From Flavobacteriales bacterium (GTDB lineage: Bacteria > Bacteroidota > Bacteroidia > Flavobacteriales_D > Crocinitomicaceae), in contig JAKSBJ010000001.1 of the NCBI GenBank assembly GCA_022361195.1, forward strand, positions 1 to 61,539: DNA of 61,539 nt, in the 5' to 3' direction. A program made the position numbers and the translations under genes. The notes beneath the pieces were generated by a model that saw only the letters and a program-made list of their open reading frames with translations, did no database searches and was not told where the DNA came from. Below, piece after piece: positions 37,775-46,902 of this stretch (within the stretch, counting starts at the first letter, position 1; each line of letters opens with the position of its first letter).

Positions 37775-38386
37775 ATGAAATTACTTTTATACATAGGCCT
37801 ATTTTTATTCGCCGCTCAAGGAGAAGAAGTTCCTATTAAGGACAAGGACGCTTTCATTAAAAAATTCGATGAAGTTTCAGAGAATACAACCAGTATTCAG
37901 TGTTCCTTTGTCCAAAACAAATACCTCTCCTTTTCAAAAGAACCACTTAAGTCAGAAGGGAAACTTTACTTTGAAAATGAAAAAATGAGATGGGAACAAA
38001 CATCTCCCAAACCTTATTTAATGGTCATTAAGGATGAGGTCTTAAAGATTAAAGAGGACGGAGAAATTAAAGAACACAAACTGGGAGATAACAAATACAT
38101 GAAAGGACTCAAAGAAATCATGATGGGTTCTATGACCGGGAATTTGTTGAATTCGGATCAGTTTGACACGGAATTGTTTGAGAACGACACACATTGGATT
38201 GTAAAGATGGTTCCAAAGGCAAAACGTCTCAAAAAAATGTTCTCTCAGGTAAAAATGAATTTTAATCGAGAAACTTATCGAATGGAGTTTGTGACCCTAA
38301 GTGAGTCAAACGGAGACTATACCCGAATTGAATTTTTAGATCCAATCTTTAATAAAGAGATCGATCAACAATTGTTTGAACTTTAA
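37775..38386 (+). CDS. LolA-like outer-membrane lipoprotein carrier homolog
   Basis: 203 residues with a signal peptide (MKLLLYIGLFLFAAQG). LolA/LptE-like barrel features: SIQCSFVQNKYLSFSKEPLKSEG, LYFENEKMRWEQTSPKPYLMV and late MEFVTLSESNGDYTRIEF. Sits inside the pigment operon one base after the deacetylase. A second, unrelated-context LolA-like gene is at 57813-58460. Pigment-locus LolA homologs are thought to ferry the lipidic product to the outer membrane; inferred here. Confidence 0.85.
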   Translation: MKLLLYIGLFLFAAQGEEVPIKDKDAFIKKFDEVSENTTSIQCSFVQNKYLSFSKEPLKSEGKLYFENEKMRWEQTSPKPYLMVIKDEVLKIKEDGEIKEHKLGDNKYMKGLKEIMMGSMTGNLLNSDQFDTELFENDTHWIVKMVPKAKRLKKMFSQVKMNFNRETYRMEFVTLSESNGDYTRIEFLDPIFNKEIDQQLFEL

Positions 38387-38418
38387 GCATTAATTTAGCC
38401 GAAAATAAAAAAGATAAA

Positions 38419-38769
38419 ATGGACGCATTTTATACCATTAACACCAAAGAAATTACAGGAAATAACTGGAACATCAATCTTTCTCTGAATGCAGACCATC
38501 CTGTTTATCAAGGGCACTTTCCAGAAAAAGCTATTGCACCTGGAGTAATGTTAACCGAAATGGTAAAAAACATTATTGAGGATGAATGGCAAACAAAACT
38601 AAAAATGAAAGCGGCCAGAAACATTAAATTTCTCAATATGATGTTGCCCGAGGAGGCATCAAGCGTTGATTTAATTTTGGATGTTGATAGAGAAGAAGAA
38701 ATTAAAGTAAAGGCAGAAGCCAAAATAGGAGAGGATACCTACTTTAAAATTTCAGCCACCTTTGAATAA
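38419..38769 (+). CDS. 3-hydroxyacyl-ACP dehydratase, FabZ/ApeI-like
   Basis: 116 residues. Hotdog dehydratase with the intact motif YQGHFPEKAIAPGVMLTEM: His33 in GHFP and a Glu in the following helix, the two catalytic positions of FabZ. Likely forms the conjugated double bond after each ketoreduction, perhaps with the His-less hotdog protein at 32106. Its 3' end overlaps the next gene by eight bases. Confidence 0.88.
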   Translation: MDAFYTINTKEITGNNWNINLSLNADHPVYQGHFPEKAIAPGVMLTEMVKNIIEDEWQTKLKMKAARNIKFLNMMLPEEASSVDLILDVDREEEIKVKAEAKIGEDTYFKISATFE

Positions 38770-39940
38770 AGAAATTCAAAACGAATTTGCAGCACACAAA
38801 TGCTGCGTCATTATCCCGACTTACAACAACGAAAAAACAGTTGAACGAGTCATAAAAGGGGTTTTGGAATATTGTACGGACGTTATTATTGTCAATGACG
38901 GTGCAACAGATTCTACTCCTGAAATCATAAAAAAATATGAAGATGTGACTACAATTGTGGTTCATCCTCAAAATCAGGGTAAAGGAAGAGCTTTGCGGAA
39001 CGGATTTAAAAAGGCCATTGAAATGGGCTTTCGTTATGCTATTACCATTGATTCTGATGGACAGCATTTCCCTGAAAATCTTCCCGACTTTTTGGAGTGT
39101 AGTAAAGCCAATCCAGGAGCTTTAATTATGGGAGCTCGAAATATGGACCAGGAAGGAGTTCCAGGGAAAAGTTCGTTTGGAAATAAGTTCTCCAACTTTT
39201 GGTTTTATGTAGAGACTGGAATTAAAATGCCAGATACGCAAACGGGATATCGTTTGTACCCTTTGGAAGAGATCGCCAAAAAGAAATACTTCACCAATAA
39301 GTTTGAATTTGAAATTGAGGTGATTGTAAAAATGGCTTGGCGATTTGTACCTTTTAAAGCTATTCCTGTAAGGGTTTTGTATGATCCTGATGAGAGAGTT
39401 TCTCACTTCAGACCTTTTTGGGACTTTACTCGAATTAGTATATTGAATACCTATTTGGTAACGTTAATGCTACTATGGCATTTACATGTCCGACTCATCC
39501 GAAAAATTTGGAAAAAGGGTTTATGGACAATGTTCAAGGAAGAATTGAACAATAAAGATGAATCAAATCTTAAAAAGGCAGCAGCTGTTGGCTTTGGGAT
39601 CTTTATGGGAATTATTCCAATTTGGGGATTTCAAATGCTGATTGGTGCAGCTTTGGCTAAGCTAATGCGACTCAACACCATCATTACTTTAGTCGCCTCC
39701 AATATTTCCATTCCACCAATGATTCCAGTTTTACTGTTTATGAGCTATTGGTGTGGTGGAATTGTATTGAATGATAGTATAGCACTTAATTGGAATTCGG
39801 ATCTAACATTGGAGCATATGTACCTGAATTTAAAACAGTACATCATCGGTGCTTTTATCTTTGCAACGGCTATGGGAATCATCATGTTTGTTCTATCCTT
39901 TGGCCTGTTAAAACTGGTGAGGAAAGAACCGAAAAAGTAG
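38762..39940 (+). CDS. GT2 glycosyltransferase fused to DUF2062 membrane domain
   Basis: 392 residues. TTG start; no ATG occurs before the first conserved strand (CCVIIPTYNNEKTVERV). GT-A features: IIVNDGATDST, then ITIDSDGQHFPEN with the DxD-like SDG, and QTGYRLYP. The C-terminal ~130 residues form a DUF2062 domain (AAAVGFGIFMGIIPIWGFQMLIGAALAK, split by loops) with several membrane spans. Dolichol-phosphate-mannose-synthase-like enzymes of this type occur at the end of aryl polyene operons. The sugar donor and acceptor are unknown. Last gene of the operon. Confidence 0.87.
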   Translation: MNKEIQNEFAAHKCCVIIPTYNNEKTVERVIKGVLEYCTDVIIVNDGATDSTPEIIKKYEDVTTIVVHPQNQGKGRALRNGFKKAIEMGFRYAITIDSDGQHFPENLPDFLECSKANPGALIMGARNMDQEGVPGKSSFGNKFSNFWFYVETGIKMPDTQTGYRLYPLEEIAKKKYFTNKFEFEIEVIVKMAWRFVPFKAIPVRVLYDPDERVSHFRPFWDFTRISILNTYLVTLMLLWHLHVRLIRKIWKKGLWTMFKEELNNKDESNLKKAAAVGFGIFMGIIPIWGFQMLIGAALAKLMRLNTIITLVASNISIPPMIPVLLFMSYWCGGIVLNDSIALNWNSDLTLEHMYLNLKQYIIGAFIFATAMGIIMFVLSFGLLKLVRKEPKK

Positions 39941-40016
39941 TTGGGAATTCAAGAATAAGATCGTTAAGAAGCTGTTAATTTGCTCCTAAAAGGTGGACTT
40001 GGAGTACTTTTTTATC

Positions 40017-40024
40017 TAAATTTG
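40017..40024 (+). promoter_or_regulatory. Candidate -7 box for the HYC_CC_PP/TonB/HMA genes
   Basis: TAAATTTG fits TAnnTTTG exactly, seven bases before the ATG at 40032. A TTG lies 15 bases upstream (39999-40001), close to the usual -33 spacing. Confidence 0.45.
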
Positions 40025-40031
40025 GTCTATC

Positions 40032-40508
40032 ATGATGCGCTTAAAAGCCATATTTCTGCTTTTCGTTTTCTGCACGTCCATTGTTGGATTAAGTGCAGAG
40101 GTGCATTATTGTAAAGGAGTTTTAACGGATATTTCTCTTTTCGGTCAAACAGACTGTGAGTTAGGATGCCCAAGTAAGCATAGCATAAAAAAGGAGAAAA
40201 AAACTTCTTGTCATCAACATCAAAAAAAGCAAAAAGAAGCTTGTTGTCATAAAACAGAATCAGCAGAATTAAAGGTGCAGGAAAAGCTTGAACCGATGGA
40301 CTGTTGTTCAACTCAAAATTTGGCAAATCATACCACTTCTGATTTTACATCACTCAATAGCCAATTAACATTGATTATTGTTGTAGCCCAGCTTTTTGAT
40401 TATCACCTTTTCCAGCAAGAGCTTCCAGCACAGTTTAACTTTGTTGATTACGATGATCCATTGCCAGATGTAGATCTGCAAATTCTGCATCAGTCCTTTT
40501 TAATTTGA
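40032..40508 (+). CDS. HYC_CC_PP-type Cys/His-rich exported protein
   Basis: 158 residues with a signal peptide. The motif EVHYCKG, the paired cysteines SCHQHQ, ACCHKT and MDCCST, and DDPLPD near the C-terminus fit the HYC_CC_PP pattern found in Bacteroidota next to TonB receptors and HMA proteins. The many Cys and His residues suggest metal binding (possibly copper), not demonstrated. Two ATG codons (40032, 40035) are possible starts. Confidence 0.75.
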   Translation: MMRLKAIFLLFVFCTSIVGLSAEVHYCKGVLTDISLFGQTDCELGCPSKHSIKKEKKTSCHQHQKKQKEACCHKTESAELKVQEKLEPMDCCSTQNLANHTTSDFTSLNSQLTLIIVVAQLFDYHLFQQELPAQFNFVDYDDPLPDVDLQILHQSFLI

Positions 40509-40544
40509 TACCCTTTCCAATCTTTTAAACCGGAAAGAAATTGT

Positions 40545-40559
40545 TTGAGCATTGCTCAA
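40545..40559 (+). promoter_or_regulatory. Perfect 6-bp palindrome before the TonB receptor gene
   Basis: TTGAGC-ATT-GCTCAA ends 21 bases before the ATG at 40581. No T tract follows, so it looks more like an operator or an mRNA hairpin than a terminator. Confidence 0.35.
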
Positions 40560-40580
40560 GTATCGAATTAAAATTAAAAC

Positions 40581-42827
40581 ATGAATAAACTATTTTTAAT
40601 TCTCCTCTTACATCTGTTGCCGGTCATGGCTCAAAGTCAGGATAAAGAAAAACAGCTGGTCAAGGGGAAAATTGTCACAATAAATGAAAATGGGGAAGAG
40701 CAAGCTGTTCCCGGAGCCAAAATTAAATGGGCTCAAAATCCACAAATGGGCATCAGTAAAAATGATGGAACATTTGAAATCATGGCAGATGTTTTGCCTG
40801 ATACACTTTTTATCAAATTCACAGGTTACGAGCTAATTGCCTATCAAGTTGAAGATCCCTCGATCGATTATACCTTTAATCTTAAAGAAGGGCGAGTATT
40901 GGATGGTGTAGTTGTTTTAGCCGAAAATACCAATAAGCATATCGACTTACGTGATCCTTTTCATGTCGAAAAAATAGGACAGGATGAACTACGAAAGGCA
41001 GCTTGTTGTAATTTGTCGGAGTCGTTTGAAACCAATGCTTCGGTTGATGTAAATATCACTGATGCCGTATCGGGAGCAAAGAAACTCCACATGCTGGGAT
41101 TGGATGGCGTTTATACTCAATTACAATGGGAAAATATTCCATTGGTTAGAGGACTCTCCACTTCTTTTGGTTTGAGTTTTACACCTGGAACCTGGATTCA
41201 ATCCATCCAAATCACAAAAGGAACCGGATCGGTTGTAAACGGCTATGAATCCATGGCCGGGCTCATAAATTTGGAATTGATAAAGCCGACTCAGGGGCCA
41301 CGTTTTTACCTCAACCTTTATGGTAATAGATTCTCTCGGGGAGAAGTGAATTTTCATGCCGCTCAAATCATCAACAAAAAATGGAGTACCATGAGTTTTC
41401 TTCATCTGTCGCATCAGCAATTTGAAACTGATGTTAACAATGATGGATTCAGAGATAATCCAATAGGTACCATAGCAGCTTTAATGCACCGTTGGTCTTT
41501 TAATGGTAAGGACTCCGAAGCAAAATTTGGAATCAAAGCTACTTTCTCAGATAAATTAGGAGGGCAGCTGGGATCAAATGGGAACGATGTTACCATTCCT
41601 AGCTGGGGAGCCAGCTTCAAAGCGGAGCACGTAGAACTGTTTGGTAAAACCGGAATCTTTTTAAACAAACGACCAAAGGCAAGTATTGGAATTGTGAGTC
41701 AATTAAAATATCATCACATGCTTAATACTTATGGGTTAACTACATATGAAGGAACTCAGAAAAAGGCTTATTTAAATGCCATTTATAGTGACATTTTAGG
41801 AAATACCAATCACTCTTATAAAACGGGAGCAAGTTTTATAATTGATGATTATGATCAAACTTACAATGGAAATAATTTCCTGAAAACGGAGATTGTTCCA
41901 GGAGCCTTCTTTGAGTATACTTTTAATAGGAACGATAACTTTATTGTTGTGGCAGGCTTGAGAGGTGATTATCATAATTTGTTTGGACCATTGGTTGCTC
42001 CTCGGCTACATGCAAAATGGAACATTACTAAAAAAAGTGCACTACGTTTAAGTACAGGGCGAGGGTTGAGAGTTCCAAATCCGTATGCTGATTTTAATGG
42101 GTTTATGGCGAGCAACCGTTTATGGGTTGTTGATCCAAATATCCAACCGGAAGATGTAATTAGCTCTGGAGTTACTTACACACAAAAGTTCTTGACATTT
42201 AACGAAGTTTCTTCCATTACAGTAGATTATTTCTATACTCACTTTTTAAATGCCTTTATGGTTGACATGGATTATGGACCACATGAATTACACATCCATA
42301 ATTCAACCGCCACTGCTTTTGCTCACAGTGCTCAGGCTGAGATCTCCATTAAGCCAACTAAAGGTTTGGAGTTGAGAGCTGCTTTTAAGTATTATGATGT
42401 ACAGGCCGAATTTAATGGAGAACAACGTAGCCGGACATTTGTTCCTAAATTTAGAACTCTACTGAATGCAGGTTATACCACTCGAAACAAAAAGTGGATG
42501 TTTGATGTAACCGGAAACTTTGTTGGGAAAAAACGTCTTCCATCTCTAGAAGGGAATCCTGAAGAACATCAACGAGCCTTAGAGTCAGAAACGTATTGGT
42601 TGCTAAATAGCCAGTTAACGCATAACTTTAAACGCTTTAGTGTGTATTTAGGAGGAGAGAATTTGTTGAATGTTATTCAAAAAAATGCGATCATTGCAGC
42701 AGATGATCCTTTTGGATCGTATTTTGATGCTACACAAATATGGGCACCCATTAGTGGATTTAACATCTATGGAGGATTGCACTTTGAAATAGATCAGAAA
42801 GAAGAAAAGAAACCAAAAAACTTATAA
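40581..42827 (+). CDS. TonB-dependent outer-membrane receptor
   Basis: 748 residues. Signal peptide, then a carboxypeptidase-regulatory-like domain (~28-110), a plug domain (CNLSESFETNASVDVNITDA, then GLDGVYTQLQWENIP and MAGLINLEL) and a beta barrel ending near FNIYGGLHFEID. It imports a substrate across the outer membrane with TonB energy. Flanked by a Cys/His-rich protein and an HMA protein, so the cargo may be copper or another metal complex; inferred from context. Confidence 0.92.
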   Translation: MNKLFLILLLHLLPVMAQSQDKEKQLVKGKIVTINENGEEQAVPGAKIKWAQNPQMGISKNDGTFEIMADVLPDTLFIKFTGYELIAYQVEDPSIDYTFNLKEGRVLDGVVVLAENTNKHIDLRDPFHVEKIGQDELRKAACCNLSESFETNASVDVNITDAVSGAKKLHMLGLDGVYTQLQWENIPLVRGLSTSFGLSFTPGTWIQSIQITKGTGSVVNGYESMAGLINLELIKPTQGPRFYLNLYGNRFSRGEVNFHAAQIINKKWSTMSFLHLSHQQFETDVNNDGFRDNPIGTIAALMHRWSFNGKDSEAKFGIKATFSDKLGGQLGSNGNDVTIPSWGASFKAEHVELFGKTGIFLNKRPKASIGIVSQLKYHHMLNTYGLTTYEGTQKKAYLNAIYSDILGNTNHSYKTGASFIIDDYDQTYNGNNFLKTEIVPGAFFEYTFNRNDNFIVVAGLRGDYHNLFGPLVAPRLHAKWNITKKSALRLSTGRGLRVPNPYADFNGFMASNRLWVVDPNIQPEDVISSGVTYTQKFLTFNEVSSITVDYFYTHFLNAFMVDMDYGPHELHIHNSTATAFAHSAQAEISIKPTKGLELRAAFKYYDVQAEFNGEQRSRTFVPKFRTLLNAGYTTRNKKWMFDVTGNFVGKKRLPSLEGNPEEHQRALESETYWLLNSQLTHNFKRFSVYLGGENLLNVIQKNAIIAADDPFGSYFDATQIWAPISGFNIYGGLHFEIDQKEEKKPKNL

Positions 42828-42834
42828 TAGAAAA

Positions 42835-43188
42835 ATGAAAAATATAGTTGGATTAATGATGTTGTTGTTTTTGTTTACCAATGCAAACGCACAAGAGACA
42901 AAAGCAAAAAAGGTCAATACAGTCAGTTTTGAAACCTCAGCTATTTGTGGTTCATGTAAGAAGCGAATTGAGAAAGAACTTAATTACACTAAGGGAATTG
43001 TTTATTCTGAGTTGGATTTGGAAACCAAAGTACTTACCGTGAAATACAAAACCAAAGTGTTGGATGAGGCAAAAATCAAAAAGTTAGTTTCAGATATTGG
43101 TTATAAAGCGGGGGATGTTGAACCAAATAAAGAGGCGTATAACAACCTACCAAAATGTTGTAAAAAGCCTGGTCTTTGTGAAGATTAA
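42835..43188 (+). CDS. Exported heavy-metal-associated (HMA) domain protein
   Basis: 117 residues. Signal peptide (MLLFLFTNANAQ end), then a ferredoxin-like HMA domain with ICGSCKKRIEKEL, the metal-binding CxxC. A Cys-rich tail (PKCCKKPGLCED) could add a second metal site. Starts seven bases after the receptor stop. Probably a periplasmic metal chaperone for the system. Confidence 0.9.
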   Translation: MKNIVGLMMLLFLFTNANAQETKAKKVNTVSFETSAICGSCKKRIEKELNYTKGIVYSELDLETKVLTVKYKTKVLDEAKIKKLVSDIGYKAGDVEPNKEAYNNLPKCCKKPGLCED

Positions 43189-43253
43189 CTGACAATAAAA
43201 AACAAAGCCAGATTTTCCGTTTAAGTTTCTAACTTTACCCTAAAGCCTATTAC

Positions 43254-43895
43254 ATGGAATTTTTAGATCCCAAGCTGGATGAGTATATCCAGAAACATAC
43301 CATTGACGAAAGTGAATTGTTGAACCAACTTAATCGTGACACACATTTAAAGGTGTTGATGCCACGAATGCTTTCAGGACACGTACAAGGAAGAATGTTA
43401 AGTATGTTGTCTCATATGGTTCAACCTAAATATATTTTGGAAATAGGAACCTATACTGGTTATTCCGCTTTATGCTTGGCTGAAGGCTTAAAAGATGGTG
43501 GAAAGCTCATTACCATTGATAACAATGAAGAGCTAAAATCCATGCATGAAGAATTTATCGGAAAATCTGGCTTTGCTGATAATATAGAGATACTATATGG
43601 TCAGGCTCTAGATATCATTGATGATTTGGAGGATGGAATAGATATGGTGTTTATTGATGCTGATAAAGAAAACTATTCTAATTATTTTGATCAAGTAATT
43701 GATAAGGTGCGACCGGGAGGTTTTATTTTGGCCGATAATGTATTGTGGAGTGGAAAGGTAATTCAAGAGGTTAAACCGAATGACAAGTCCACTAATGCAA
43801 TTATTGCTTTTCATAAAAAGGTGCATGATGATCCACGAGTGGAGAATGTATTATTTCCAGTTAGAGATGGAATCATGGTCTTACGAAAATTGTGA
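43254..43895 (+). CDS. O-methyltransferase, Methyltransf_3 family
   Basis: 213 residues. Class I methyltransferase of the catechol/caffeoyl-CoA type: MPRMLSGHVQGRML, ILEIGTYTGYSALCLAEGL (SAM motif), MVFIDADKENY (metal ligand Asp), ADNVLWSGKV. A small phenolic acceptor is usual for the family. Whether it serves the pigment pathway 3 kb away is unknown. Its stop overlaps the GTG start of the phosphatase gene. Confidence 0.92.
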   Translation: MEFLDPKLDEYIQKHTIDESELLNQLNRDTHLKVLMPRMLSGHVQGRMLSMLSHMVQPKYILEIGTYTGYSALCLAEGLKDGGKLITIDNNEELKSMHEEFIGKSGFADNIEILYGQALDIIDDLEDGIDMVFIDADKENYSNYFDQVIDKVRPGGFILADNVLWSGKVIQEVKPNDKSTNAIIAFHKKVHDDPRVENVLFPVRDGIMVLRKL

Positions 43896-45862
43896 CTTCT
43901 GGCAAGATCATATTAACATTCATTTTTAGTCTAGCTTTTACTGTTGTATGGAGTCAACTTGACGAATTACAGAATCAATTTGATAGTTTAAAAACCTTAA
44001 CAAATTCCGAAGAAAAAGCTCAGGGACTGAATGATCTGGCGTGGCAGGCAAAATACTACGATTATGATTTGACCGAAGAGATAGCGAATCATTCTTATAC
44101 CATTTCAAAAAACAATCAATGGTACAACGAGGCGGGGATGGCATTGAAAATTAAAGGAATTCTCTGCGATGAAAAAGGCCTGTACGAAGAATCTATTGAT
44201 TATTATATGGCCGCCATTGAGGAGTACAAATTGGCACAAGATACTTTGGGGATTGCAAAGTGTGAAGGGAACATCGGAATCATTTATCGAAATCTAAAAA
44301 ATCCTGAGCAGGCGGAACCTTATTTTCGATCCAGCTATAGAACCTTTGAATTGTATGACTTTTATCCAGGTATGCAAATTTGCCTTCAAAATCTGGGACT
44401 CTGTAAATTGAATACAAACCAAAACGATTCAGCTCTTTTTTATGGACAAAAGGCAAAAGAAATCATGGAGCTCACCGGTCGAATGGATCCAAGTATTTAC
44501 GGAAATTTGGGCTTAGCATACCAACAAAAAGGAGAGGATTTAAAAGCAAAAGAATATCTGGAGAAAGCAGTAGGTCTATATGAAGAAAATGATCCACTTA
44601 ACAAAAATGCGAAAGTTTGGTGGCAAAATCTGGCTAACCTTTATGTCCGAATTGGAGAAAATAAGAAGGCCGTTCATGCTGTGGATAGAGCTCTTGAAAT
44701 TACTGGAGAAAATATTTATACCCGTGAAATGACCTTTTTGTTGGCAACTGCTGCCAATGTTTATCAAAAGGAAGGGGATTATCAAAAAGCTACTGAATTT
44801 TATGAAGAGTTAATTCATGTTAAAGACAGTGTTTACAATATAGATAATCTGTCTCAAATTAGAGAAATGACGGAAAAGTACGAATCCGAGAAAAAAGAAC
44901 TTGAGATTCAGGCACTGAACAGAGAAAAGAATATTGAATCATTAAAAAGAGAGGGAGAAGAGTCAAAAGTATTTTATTTAACCTTGGGAGGAATATTGGC
45001 CTTTCTCCTTTTAATTTGGGTTGCGATTAGTTTGGTATTTAAATCCAGAGACAATAAGAAGATTAAGGAAAAGAACGCACTCATCGAAAACCAAAACGAA
45101 ATACTCGAAGAAAAGAATGCTGAAATTACCGCTTCAATTGAGTATGCGAAACGAATTCAAACTGCCATTCTACCTCCTTCTCGCTTAGTAAGAGAGTACT
45201 TGAATAATTCGTTGATTGTCTATTTACCTAAAGACATTGTTGCCGGAGATTTTTATTGGATGGATCGAATTGGTGATTCAACAATCTATGCTGTAGCAGA
45301 TTGTACAGGGCATGGTGTTCCTGGAGCAATGGTTTCGGTAGTTTGTCATAATGCAATGAACAGGGCGGTTAGGGAATTTAATTTAACAAGCCCTGGAGCA
45401 ATTCTGGATAAAACAACCGATTTGGTATTGGAACAATTCGAGAAATCAGAAGAGGAGGTAAAAGATGGGATGGATATTGCTCTTTGCAAATTGAATGAGA
45501 GTTCAGTTGAATATGCTGGAGCAAATAACCCATTGTGGATTGTACGAGGAGAGGAAATAATTGAAATAAAAGCCGATAAGCAACCCGTGGGAAAATTCCA
45601 TAAACGAACCAATTTTACCACGCATAAAATTGATTTATTAAAAGGAGATACAATTTATATTTTTTCAGATGGATATGTGGATCAATTTGGAGGAGAGAAT
45701 GGGAAAAAGTTTAAAGCAAAAGCAATGCGAAGTCTTTTGTTGAGTATTCAAAATTTGAGCATGGAGGAACAAAGGGAAAAAATTATAACGACCTTTAATG
45801 ATTGGAAAGCTGATTTCGAACAAGTGGATGATGTTTGTTTGATAGGAGTCCGTATAGCATAA
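43892..45862 (+). CDS. TPR sensor protein with PP2C/SpoIIE-type phosphatase domain (second copy)
   Basis: 656 residues. GTG start overlapping the upstream stop (GTGA) and giving a signal peptide (KIILTFIFSLAFTVVWSQ). TPR repeats (~20-310), a coiled coil, one membrane span (FYLTLGGILAFLLLIWVAIS), a second coiled coil and a SpoIIE/PP2C domain with PKDIVAGDFYW, ADCTGHGVPGAM, DGMDIALC, FSDGYVDQFGG and DDVCLIG. Strongly similar to the product of 10222-12216 throughout the catalytic domain, so the two are paralogs. Target probably a STAS-domain protein such as 55924-56271. Confidence 0.9.
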   Translation: MTSGKIILTFIFSLAFTVVWSQLDELQNQFDSLKTLTNSEEKAQGLNDLAWQAKYYDYDLTEEIANHSYTISKNNQWYNEAGMALKIKGILCDEKGLYEESIDYYMAAIEEYKLAQDTLGIAKCEGNIGIIYRNLKNPEQAEPYFRSSYRTFELYDFYPGMQICLQNLGLCKLNTNQNDSALFYGQKAKEIMELTGRMDPSIYGNLGLAYQQKGEDLKAKEYLEKAVGLYEENDPLNKNAKVWWQNLANLYVRIGENKKAVHAVDRALEITGENIYTREMTFLLATAANVYQKEGDYQKATEFYEELIHVKDSVYNIDNLSQIREMTEKYESEKKELEIQALNREKNIESLKREGEESKVFYLTLGGILAFLLLIWVAISLVFKSRDNKKIKEKNALIENQNEILEEKNAEITASIEYAKRIQTAILPPSRLVREYLNNSLIVYLPKDIVAGDFYWMDRIGDSTIYAVADCTGHGVPGAMVSVVCHNAMNRAVREFNLTSPGAILDKTTDLVLEQFEKSEEEVKDGMDIALCKLNESSVEYAGANNPLWIVRGEEIIEIKADKQPVGKFHKRTNFTTHKIDLLKGDTIYIFSDGYVDQFGGENGKKFKAKAMRSLLLSIQNLSMEEQREKIITTFNDWKADFEQVDDVCLIGVRIA

Positions 45863-45879
45863 ATTATTAAATTCACTTA

Positions 45880-46902
45880 ATGGCCGATTTTAGAAGTGAT
45901 ACTGTAACACAACCAACTCCTAAAATGAAGGAGTTTATGTTTAATGCTCCTTTGGGGGATGATATTTGGGGAGACGATCCGTCCGTGAATGAGTTGGAGG
46001 CTTTAGGAGCAGAGATGTTTGGAAAAGAAGCAGCTGTTTTTTGTTCTTCCGGAACCCAAACTAATCAAATAGCCATTAAGGTTCATACCCAACCAGGAGA
46101 TGAAATTATTTGCCATGAAGAGGCACATATTTATCGTTATGAAGGAGGTGGAATTGCCTATAATTCTGGAGTGTCAGTTCGTTTTTTAAGAGGAAACTAC
46201 GGTCGTATTAACCCCGATGAGATTGCAGCTGAAATTAATCCCGATGACCAACACCATCCCATTACGACTATGGTAAGTATTGAAGACACTTCTAATCGGG
46301 GAGGTGGAATGGTGTATGATGTAAATGACATTCAACGGATCTCTGAAATTTGTAAACAACACAATTTAAAGTTTCATTTGGACGGAGCTAGAGTTTTCAA
46401 CGCTTTGGCCATTAATGGTCTTACTCCAAAAGAATATGGCGCTTATTTCGATACCATTTCGGTTTGTTTATCCAAAGGTTTGGGTGCGCCAGTTGGTTCT
46501 CTTTTGTTAGGTCCGGCGGATTTTATTCAAAAGGCCCGTCGGGTACGAAAAGTATTTGGTGGCGCTATGCGTCAGGCGGGAATTATCGCTTCGGGCGGAA
46601 CTTATGCACTAAAAAATCACCTTGATCGTTTAAAAGATGATCATCGAAGAGCCAGCCAAACAGCTGAAATTTTGAAAGAACAAAATTGGGTAAAAGAAGT
46701 TTTACCTGTTCAAACCAACATTGTGGTGGTTTTATTACAGGATGGTTTGGATGAATATAAGGTGGTTGAGCAATTGGCTAAAAAAGATATTTTATGTGTT
46801 CCTTTTGGGAAAAAGCGAATTCGTTTAACAACGCATCTCGATTTAACAGATGAGGATATCGAGCATTTAAGAAATCATGTGCCCAAAGAAATGAATGCAT
46901 GA
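45880..46902 (+). CDS. ltaE: Low-specificity L-threonine aldolase
   Basis: 340 residues. PLP enzyme that cleaves threonine or allo-threonine to glycine and acetaldehyde. Motifs: DFRSDTVTQPT at the N-terminus, CSSGTQTNQIA, HLDGARVFNA and the PLP lysine in VCLSKGLGAPVGSLL. Full length. Overlaps the next gene by four bases (ATGA). Confidence 0.95.
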   Translation: MADFRSDTVTQPTPKMKEFMFNAPLGDDIWGDDPSVNELEALGAEMFGKEAAVFCSSGTQTNQIAIKVHTQPGDEIICHEEAHIYRYEGGGIAYNSGVSVRFLRGNYGRINPDEIAAEINPDDQHHPITTMVSIEDTSNRGGGMVYDVNDIQRISEICKQHNLKFHLDGARVFNALAINGLTPKEYGAYFDTISVCLSKGLGAPVGSLLLGPADFIQKARRVRKVFGGAMRQAGIIASGGTYALKNHLDRLKDDHRRASQTAEILKEQNWVKEVLPVQTNIVVVLLQDGLDEYKVVEQLAKKDILCVPFGKKRIRLTTHLDLTDEDIEHLRNHVPKEMNA

